Positions 4,997-9,002 of a DNA stretch of 9,002 nt are shown here, one piece after another (within the stretch, counting starts at the first letter, position 1; every line of letters begins with the position of its first letter). The DNA is taken from the NCBI GenBank assembly GCA_946886245.1, contig CAMPIF010000148.1, forward strand, positions 1 to 9,002, read 5' to 3'. This DNA comes from Ectopseudomonas composti (lineage in GTDB: Bacteria > Pseudomonadota > Gammaproteobacteria > Pseudomonadales > Pseudomonadaceae). The notes below the pieces were generated by a model, which worked only from the letters and a program-made list of their open reading frames with translations, was not told where the DNA came from and did not search any database. Made by a program: the position numbers and the translations under genes.

Positions 4997-7375
4997 ATGA
5001 AACGCTCCCTGACCGCCCTTGCCCTGGTGGTTGCCGCCACCGCTGGCGGCCTGACCTGGTACCTGCACGACAAGCAGCCGCAACGTGACGGCGAACGGGT
5101 ACTCGCTGCCCTGCAGGCGCCGGTCAAGGTCGACTACGACGAACGCGGCGTGCCGCACATTCGCGCCGAGAATGAAGCGGATATGTACCGCGCCCTCGGT
5201 TTCGTCCACGCTCAGGATCGTCTGTTCCAGATGGAGCTGCTGCGGCGCCTGGCGCGCGGTGAACTGGCCGAAGTGCTCGGCGAAAAGCTGGTGCCCACCG
5301 ACCGCCTCTTCCGCACCCTGGAAATAGGCCGCCACGCCGATGCCTACGCCGCTCGGCTGGACGCAGGCAGCCCGTCCACCCAGGCGCTGCAGCACTATCT
5401 CGAAGGGGTCAACCAGTACCAGGCCAGCCGTCCACGTCCGCTGGAGTTCGATCTGCTGGGCATCGAGCCACGTCCCTTCACCATGGCCGATACGCTCAGT
5501 GTCGCTGGCTACATGGCCTACAGCTTCGCCGCGGCCCTGCGCACCGAACCGGTGATGACCCACATCCGTGACGCGCTGGGCGCGGACTATCTCGAGCCGT
5601 TCGATCTCGACTGGCATCCGCAGGGCGTGCTCGGCACCGCCCTGGCCGCCGGCGATTGGCAGGATCTTTCCGCGCTCGCCCAACTCAGCAACAGCGCCCT
5701 GGAGGGCAAGGGTCTGCCGCAGTTCGAGGGCAGCAACGCCTGGGCGGTTTCCGGCAGCCGCACCGCCAGCGGCAAACCGCTGCTGGCGGGTGACCCGCAC
5801 ATTCGCTTCTCGCTGCCGGCGGTCTGGTACGAGGCGCACCTGCAGGCGCCAGGCTACGAGCTATATGGCTACCACCACGCGCTGATTCCCAGCGCCATGC
5901 TCGGTCACAATCGCGACTTCGCCTGGAGCCTGACCATGTTCCAGAACGACGACCTCGACCTGATCGCCGAGCGCGTCAATCCGGACAACGCCAACCAGGT
6001 CTGGTACCGGGGCAACTGGGTCGATCTCGAGCAACGCACGGAAACCATCCGCGTCAAAGACGCCGAGCCGGTGCAGATCACCCTGCGCCGCTCGCCGCAC
6101 GGGCCGATCATCAACGATGCCCTGGGCCAGACCAGCGGCAGCACGCCGATCGCCATGTGGTGGGCTTTCATCGAAACCGACAACCCGATGCTCGACGCCT
6201 TCTACCAGTTGGGCCGCGCCGACAACCTGGACAAGGCCCGCGCCGCCGTCGAGAAGATCGAAGCGCCCGGCCTCAACGTGATCTGGGCCAGTGCCAGCGG
6301 CGATATCGGCTGGTGGGCCGCTGCCAAGTTGCCGCTGCGTCCGGCCGGGGTCAACCCGAGCTTCATTCTCGACGGTGCCAGCGGTGACGCGGACAAACTC
6401 GGCTATCACCCCTTCAGCGCCAACCCGCAGGAAGAGAACCCGCCGCGCGGCTACATTCTCTCGGCCAACTACCAGCCCGTGCCGGCCAGCGGCATCGAGA
6501 TTCCCGGTTACTACAACCTGCCGGATCGTGGCCAGCGCCTGAACCAGCGCCTGGGCGACGCCTCGGTGAAATGGGATACGCAGAACAGCCAGGCACTGCA
6601 GCTCGATCCCGGTACCGGCTATGGTCCGCGCCTGCTGGCACCGATCCTCGACGAGCTGCGCGCCGCAGCGACGAACGATGAGGAGCACAGGCTGGTGGAG
6701 CAGTTGGCCAAGTGGAATGGCGACCACGAACTCGATTCCGTGGCCGCCACCCTGTTCAACCAGCTGACCTATCAGCTTGCCCACGAAGCCATGGCCGACG
6801 AGCTGGGCGAGGTGTTCTTCGACAGCCTGCTACAGGCCCGCGCCCTCGACACCGCGCTGCCGCGCCTGACCGCCAACGCGGATTCACCCTGGTGGAATCG
6901 CCAGGGCAGCGAGCAACGTGAAAGCCGCGCGCAGATCGTCGCCGATGCCTGGCGCGCCAGCCTGGAGCATCTGCGCAGCGTGCTCGGCAATGATGTCGAT
7001 GCCTGGAACTGGGGCCAGGGTCATACCCTCAGCCATGAGCACCCGCTTGGTCAGCAGCAGCCGCTGGCCTGGCTGCTGAACGTCGGCCCGTTTGCCGCAC
7101 CAGGCGGCCATGAAACGCCGAACAACCTCTCGCACAAGGTCGGCGCGGCGCCCTGGCCCGTGGTCTATGGCCCATCGACCCGGCGCCTGGTCGACCTGGC
7201 CGATGCCGACAAGGCCCTGGGCGGCATTCCCGTGGGCCAGAGCGGCGTGCCGTTCGATGCGCATTACGGTGATCAGGCGGCCTCCCATGTCGCTGGCGAG
7301 TATCAAACGCAGCACCTGAGCGAAGCCGACGTCAAAGCCAACAGCCAGGGCACGCTGAAACTGCTGCCACGCTGA
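4997..7375 (+). CDS. hacB: Periplasmic penicillin-acylase-family Ntn hydrolase, probable acyl-homoserine-lactone acylase HacB
   Basis: A 792-aa acylase precursor. The start at 4997 is chosen for AAGGA (4985-4989) seven bases upstream; the frame extends to 4931 without support. Residues 4-23 form a hydrophobic signal or anchor, pointing to the periplasm. The alpha chain contains VDYDERGVPHIRAENEADMY and GFVHAQDRLFQMELLRRLARG (69-89), typical of the family. The cleavage point is at GSNAWAVSG: Gly245/Ser246, with Ser246 as the new N-terminal nucleophile of the beta chain. His268 (in AGDPHIR) is exactly beta-23, as in AHL acylases such as PvdQ. Asn491 in LSANYQP is a plausible oxyanion Asn (beta-246). 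Such enzymes cleave the amide of acyl-homoserine lactones or related N-acyl compounds. HacB (PA0305), about this size and beside an AraC regulator, is the best match; QuiP or another acylase subgroup cannot be excluded. No terminator is seen downstream. Confidence 0.8.
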   Translation: MKRSLTALALVVAATAGGLTWYLHDKQPQRDGERVLAALQAPVKVDYDERGVPHIRAENEADMYRALGFVHAQDRLFQMELLRRLARGELAEVLGEKLVPTDRLFRTLEIGRHADAYAARLDAGSPSTQALQHYLEGVNQYQASRPRPLEFDLLGIEPRPFTMADTLSVAGYMAYSFAAALRTEPVMTHIRDALGADYLEPFDLDWHPQGVLGTALAAGDWQDLSALAQLSNSALEGKGLPQFEGSNAWAVSGSRTASGKPLLAGDPHIRFSLPAVWYEAHLQAPGYELYGYHHALIPSAMLGHNRDFAWSLTMFQNDDLDLIAERVNPDNANQVWYRGNWVDLEQRTETIRVKDAEPVQITLRRSPHGPIINDALGQTSGSTPIAMWWAFIETDNPMLDAFYQLGRADNLDKARAAVEKIEAPGLNVIWASASGDIGWWAAAKLPLRPAGVNPSFILDGASGDADKLGYHPFSANPQEENPPRGYILSANYQPVPASGIEIPGYYNLPDRGQRLNQRLGDASVKWDTQNSQALQLDPGTGYGPRLLAPILDELRAAATNDEEHRLVEQLAKWNGDHELDSVAATLFNQLTYQLAHEAMADELGEVFFDSLLQARALDTALPRLTANADSPWWNRQGSEQRESRAQIVADAWRASLEHLRSVLGNDVDAWNWGQGHTLSHEHPLGQQQPLAWLLNVGPFAAPGGHETPNNLSHKVGAAPWPVVYGPSTRRLVDLADADKALGGIPVGQSGVPFDAHYGDQAASHVAGEYQTQHLSEADVKANSQGTLKLLPR

Positions 7376-7403
7376 CCTCCCATCCTGCGATCCAGAACAG
7401 CGT

Positions 7404-7447
7404 GGTGCGCCATCGGTGCATCACGCTGCACGCTGGTGCACATCGGT
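7404..7447. promoter_or_regulatory. Candidate NtrC enhancer sites upstream of the sigma-54 promoter
   Basis: Two palindromes with NtrC-like half-sites lie here: TGCGCC-ATC-GGTGCA (7406-7420, one mismatch) and TGCAC-GCTG-GTGCA (7427-7440, perfect). The same area holds a direct repeat, GGTGCGCCATCGGT (7404-7417) and GGTGCACATCGGT (7435-7447), 31 bp apart. Relative to a start near 7552 they fall about 105-150 bp upstream, the usual enhancer distance. The half-site spacings (3 and 4 bp between the six-base or five-base arms) are shorter than in the canonical NtrC site, so the identity of the activator is uncertain. Confidence 0.45.
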
Positions 7448-7524
7448 CCGGCAAATGGCGCCGCAACCCTCGCCAGAGGGCCGCAACCCCAGAGAAATAG
7501 CCCCTTCCCGCTCCGGTAATAAAA

Positions 7525-7542
7525 TTGGCACACGCCCTGCAT
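7525..7542 (+). promoter_or_regulatory. Sigma-54 (RpoN) -24/-12 promoter
   Basis: TTGGCACACGCCCTGCAT matches the TGGCAC-N5-TTGCW consensus with one difference (CTGCA for TTGCA). The invariant GG (7527-7528) and GC (7539-7540) are exactly ten bases apart. Transcription would start near 7552 and read rightward into the two 47-bp repeats, not into a protein gene on that strand. Confidence 0.8.
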
Positions 7543-7560
7543 ATGCTAAGGCAATCTCAG

Positions 7561-7607
7561 TTTCGGGGACCTTGGTACAGGCAGGCCGGGGAATCCCCTT
7601 CTTTATT
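7561..7607 (+). repeat. 47-bp sRNA repeat, copy 1
   Basis: It runs from TTTCGGGGACCTTGGTACAG to CCCCTTCTTTATT and is identical over all 47 bases to the copy at 7669-7715. It contains GGGG-AAT-CCCC (7588-7598) and a T-rich end. An alternative pairing joins the leading GGGGA with the later TCCCC around the ACCTTGGT part, so more than one fold is possible. Confidence 0.92.
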
Positions 7608-7668
7608 CGACGCCACCGCGCGTCATGTGTAACGCGCCGACGCTTGCCAGCGAGCACGGCGCCACCCG

Positions 7669-7715
7669 TTTCGGGGACCTTGGTACAGGCAGGCCGGGGA
7701 ATCCCCTTCTTTATT
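7669..7715 (+). repeat. 47-bp sRNA repeat, copy 2, with terminator-like end
   Basis: This is a perfect second copy starting 108 bp after copy 1, with 61 bp of unrelated sequence between them. The G4-AAT-C4 hairpin (7696-7706) followed by TTCTTTATTT is the best terminator candidate for the small RNA. The last five bases overlap the TAA stop of the opposite-strand gene, so the hairpin may end transcripts from both sides. Confidence 0.9.
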
Positions 7716-8154
7716 TGGGACGCAGTGCCAGTCGCGCACGCCAACGCCCATCCTCTTGCGCACCGCGCCACTCCCCGTCCAGCGGGCGGGGTGACACCAG
7801 CACCAGCAACAGATCCCGCCCGTCGCGCTCCAGCCGCCAGTTCACCAGCCCCAGCGGCAGCTTCAGTTGCCCCTCACGCACCCGCCCGTAGACATCCTCG
7901 TAGCGATACACCAGAGCACCGTCGACATGCTCGGCCTGTGCCTGTGGCTCGCGATTGAACCAGAGCTGTAGTCCCTGCTCCCAGGCCTCGGCATCCTCGA
8001 TACGCAGACGTGGTGGGTCGAACACCCGGCCGATCATCAAGCCGACGAGAAAGGCGATCAGCATCACCGATGCCACGAAACGCCAGCGCAAACGCGGCCG
8101 TGGATCTTCTGGCGGCGTAGAATGGCGCTCGTCCCAGCGCTCGGAGTGTTGCAT
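7711..8154 (-). CDS. Hypothetical one-TM protein (PA5126-like)
   Basis: A 147-aa protein of unknown function, starting MQHSERWDER at 8154. An ATG four codons upstream (8166) is possible but has the AAAGAGG directly against it, whereas GGAAC precedes the chosen ATG. The first 25 residues are charged and proline-rich (STPPEDPRPRLRWR). A single membrane helix follows (about 26-43, FVASVMLIAFLVGLMIG). The remaining 100 residues are soluble, with a beta-rich look (GALVYRYEDVYGRVREGQLK, LLLVLVSPRPLDGEW). No known domain is recognised. The gene is divergent from trmL with overlapping start codons, and convergent with the small RNA, whose terminator overlaps its stop codon. The PA5126 correspondence is inferred from gene order. 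Confidence 0.72.
   Translation of the reverse strand: MQHSERWDERHSTPPEDPRPRLRWRFVASVMLIAFLVGLMIGRVFDPPRLRIEDAEAWEQGLQLWFNREPQAQAEHVDGALVYRYEDVYGRVREGQLKLPLGLVNWRLERDGRDLLLVLVSPRPLDGEWRGAQEDGRWRARLALRPK
8118..8123 (+). promoter_or_regulatory. Possible trmL -10 box
   Basis: TAGAAT differs from TATAAT at one base and lies 29 bp before the trmL ATG, giving a start near 8130. The -35 region at standard spacing (CGGCCG) is poor. It lies inside the coding region of the divergent gene, as any trmL promoter here must. Confidence 0.3.
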
Positions 8155-8620
8155 GTTCCACGTCATCCTCTTTCAACCGGAAATTCCGCCCAATACCGGC
8201 AACATTATCAGGCTGTGCGCCAATAGCGGCTGCCAGCTGCACCTGATCGAGCCGCTGGGCTTCGAACTGGACGACAAGCGCCTGCGCCGCGCCGGCCTGG
8301 ATTATCACGAATACGCCACGCTCAAGCGCCACCCGGACCTGCAAAGCTGCCTCGACAGCCTCGGCCAGCCACGCCTGTTCGCCTTCACCACCAAGGGCTC
8401 GCAGCCGTTCCACGAGATCGCCTACCAGCCTGGCGACGCCTTCCTGTTCGGCCCGGAAAGCCGGGGCCTGCCCGAAGAGGTGCGCAACGCGCTGCCGCCG
8501 CAGCAGCGCGTGCGCCTGCCGATGCGCGCCGGTTGCCGCAGCCTGAACCTGTCCAACACGGTGGCGGTGACCGTTTACGAGGCCTGGCGGCAGAACGGTT
8601 TCGCCGACGGTGATCTGTAG
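8153..8620 (+). CDS. trmL: tRNA (cytidine/uridine-34-2'-O)-methyltransferase TrmL
   Basis: A 155-aa SPOUT-class methyltransferase, the normal length for TrmL (YibK). It uses S-adenosylmethionine to methylate the ribose of the wobble base 34 in tRNA-Leu isoacceptors. The start at 8153 (MFHVILFQPE) is set by GGAG (8143-8146) six bases upstream; the frame is open from 7955 but the extra residues are not family-like. The three SPOUT motifs are present: NTGNIIRLCANSG (14-26), LFGPESRGLP (98-107) and RSLNLSNTVAVTVYEAWRQ (129-147), the last forming the trefoil-knot cofactor site. All residues expected of an active enzyme appear present. In P. aeruginosa the orthologue is, from memory, PA5127. The start codon overlaps that of the opposite-strand gene at 8154. 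Confidence 0.95.
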   Translation: MFHVILFQPEIPPNTGNIIRLCANSGCQLHLIEPLGFELDDKRLRRAGLDYHEYATLKRHPDLQSCLDSLGQPRLFAFTTKGSQPFHEIAYQPGDAFLFGPESRGLPEEVRNALPPQQRVRLPMRAGCRSLNLSNTVAVTVYEAWRQNGFADGDL

Positions 8621-8637
8621 GGTGCGCCGTGCGCACC
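8618..8637 (+). repeat. Hairpin after trmL (REP-like)
   Basis: GGTGCGC (8621-8627) and GCGCACC (8631-8637) pair around CGT, beginning at the base after the TAG stop codon of trmL. The TAGGGTGCGCC wording resembles a common intergenic repeat of Pseudomonas. No T-run follows, so it is a weak terminator at best. Confidence 0.5.
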
Positions 8638-8650
8638 GACTGACCAACCG

Positions 8651-8668
8651 GCCTGATAATGATCAGGC
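8651..8668. repeat. 7-bp stem palindrome
   Basis: GCCTGAT (8651-8657) and ATCAGGC (8662-8668) pair around AATG, 31 bp after the trmL stop codon. The second hairpin in a row may support transcript ending or stability. No U-rich tail follows on either strand. Confidence 0.45.
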
Positions 8669-8759
8669 ACAACAAGAAAGGTTCTTCGCATTTTAGCGGG
8701 GCGGGTACGCTTGACACCGGACTGGCAAGTTTGTGTGCGTCTTGCTCACGGGCTTAGCA

Positions 8760-9002
8760 CTATCCATTACCGCGTGCGCTGAGCGTTTGGGTTGCGCCCC
8801 TTACGGGCGCCACACCTTGATTCGCTGCGCTCACCCTTCGGGCCAGCCTGCGGCTGTTACTGCGCTTCGCTACGTTTCTTTGCTTGCCCAAGAAAGGTGT
8901 GCCAAAGAAGGGCACCCCGACATCCGGGTTTCGCTGCGCGAAACTTCCCTCGCTCCGGTGCCGCTCCGGGGGCCGGCTTACAAGGGCCATCCCTGGCCCA
9001 TT
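8760..9002. repeat. Hairpin-rich, repeat-like intergenic block reaching the right edge
   Basis: There is no convincing gene from 8621 to 9002. From about 8760 the DNA contains closely packed short inverted repeats: GCGCCC/GGGCGC (8794-8810), CCC-TTC-GGG (8834-8842), CAGCC-TGC-GGCTG (8844-8856) and GTTTCGC-TGC-GCGAAAC (8928-8944). It also contains CAAGAAAGG and CAAAGAAGG direct repeats (about 8889-8912). The wording (CCAAAGAAGGGCACCCC; CAAGGGCCATCCCTGGCCCA) resembles a dispersed element recalled from many Pseudomonas genomes, where it is often misannotated as small hypothetical proteins. The right limit is outside the window. Confidence 0.5.

Larger units (their letters stand above)
7552..7716 (+). 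ncRNA. nrsZ: Small RNA, probable NrsZ (nitrogen-regulated sRNA, P11)
   Basis: A predicted transcript of about 165 nt starts 12 bases after the sigma-54 GC element and covers two perfect 47-bp repeats (7561-7607, 7669-7715). Each repeat ends with GGGG-AAU-CCCC and a U-rich tail; the second is the likely terminator. No convincing protein is encoded on this strand. NrsZ of P. aeruginosa is transcribed from an RpoN/NtrC promoter in the ntrC to PA5126/PA5127 region, is processed, and its first roughly 60 nt suffice to activate rhlA translation and so rhamnolipid production and swarming. Here the first repeat ends about 56 nt after the predicted start, and the neighbours on the right are trmL and a PA5126-like gene. 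The match rests on context, promoter type and architecture, not on alignment. Its 3' end overlaps the stop codon of the convergent gene at 7711. Confidence 0.7.

Noticed and set aside
4928..6784. Two long minus-strand frames (303 and 307 codons)
   Set aside because: Both are antisense to the acylase, which has signal peptide, catalytic residues and a ribosome binding site on the plus strand.
7552..7716. CRISPR array
   Set aside because: Only two repeats with a 61-bp spacer, a sigma-54 promoter and no cas genes nearby; an RNA gene explains it better.
7552..7716. CrcZ/CrcY-type catabolite RNA
   Set aside because: It would share RpoN control, but the repeated CA-rich AANAANAA motifs that bind Hfq/Crc are absent.
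7421..7771. Minus-strand frame with a peptide repeat (IKKGIPRPACTKVPET twice)
   Set aside because: The repeat is explained by the two RNA modules read backwards; there is no start signal, and the true minus-strand gene ends at 7711 in another frame.
7416..7958. Plus-strand frame of 180 codons across the small-RNA region
   Set aside because: Low-complexity Ala/Pro/Arg product, running into the antisense of the hypothetical gene; no ribosome binding site. The repeated peptide it encodes simply follows from the 47-bp DNA repeats.
8653..8674. Fur box (GATAATGAT start)
   Set aside because: Only the first nine bases match; the second half of the palindrome does not, and the stretch is better described as a GCCTGAT/ATCAGGC hairpin.
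8712..8740. Sigma-70 promoter starting with TTGACA
   Set aside because: A perfect -35 hexamer but no acceptable -10 box at 16-18 bp and no gene downstream in the window.
8760..8990. 76-codon minus-strand gene
   Set aside because: It lies wholly in the hairpin-rich repeat block, has no ribosome binding site, and its composition matches repeat-derived false genes.

Overview
This 9 kb window is GC-rich chromosomal DNA that reads as a Pseudomonas species. Codon use, REP-like intergenic repeats, a HacB-like acylase with a divergent AraC regulator, an EF-Tu prolyl-hydroxylase homologue and an RpoN-driven RNA next to trmL all fit the genus. The mendocina/pseudoalcaligenes side of the genus is only a guess from the repeat types.

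Layout. 1-1004 (minus): a DUF523 gene cut by the left edge, preceded by a 2OG-Fe(II) prolyl hydroxylase of the PPHD type, probably one operon. 1118-1879 (plus): a secreted DUF2059 protein. A REP-like repeat follows. 2009-2950 (minus): an alpha/beta hydrolase of the monoacylglycerol-lipase type. 3075-3656 (plus): a membrane-anchored thioredoxin-like protein. 3672-3836: a nested inverted-repeat element. 3845-4876 (minus): an AraC-family regulator. 4997-7375 (plus): a periplasmic Ntn-hydrolase acylase, probably the acyl-homoserine-lactone acylase HacB, divergent from the regulator with a 10+10 bp inverted repeat between them. From memory, this gene set corresponds to PA0305-PA0310 of P. aeruginosa PAO1.

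7376-7716 has no protein gene. It carries an excellent sigma-54 promoter (7525-7542), palindromic NtrC-like half-sites 110-150 bp upstream, and two perfect 47-bp repeats, each ending in a G4-AAU-C4 hairpin and a T-rich tract. Together with the neighbouring trmL this is best read as the nitrogen-regulated small RNA NrsZ. 7711-8154 (minus) is a one-TM hypothetical protein whose start codon overlaps that of the divergent trmL (8153-8620). From memory these belong to the PA5125-PA5127 neighbourhood of PAO1, so the window joins two blocks that are far apart there.

8621-9002 has no convincing gene. It holds two hairpins after trmL, then a hairpin-rich, repeat-like block running off the right edge.

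The strongest candidate for a notable system is the RpoN/NtrC-type promoter driving a duplicated-domain small RNA directly downstream of a possible quorum-quenching acylase. Most of it matches known biology; the junction, the repeat copy number and the araC-hacB operator are the parts that look locally new.
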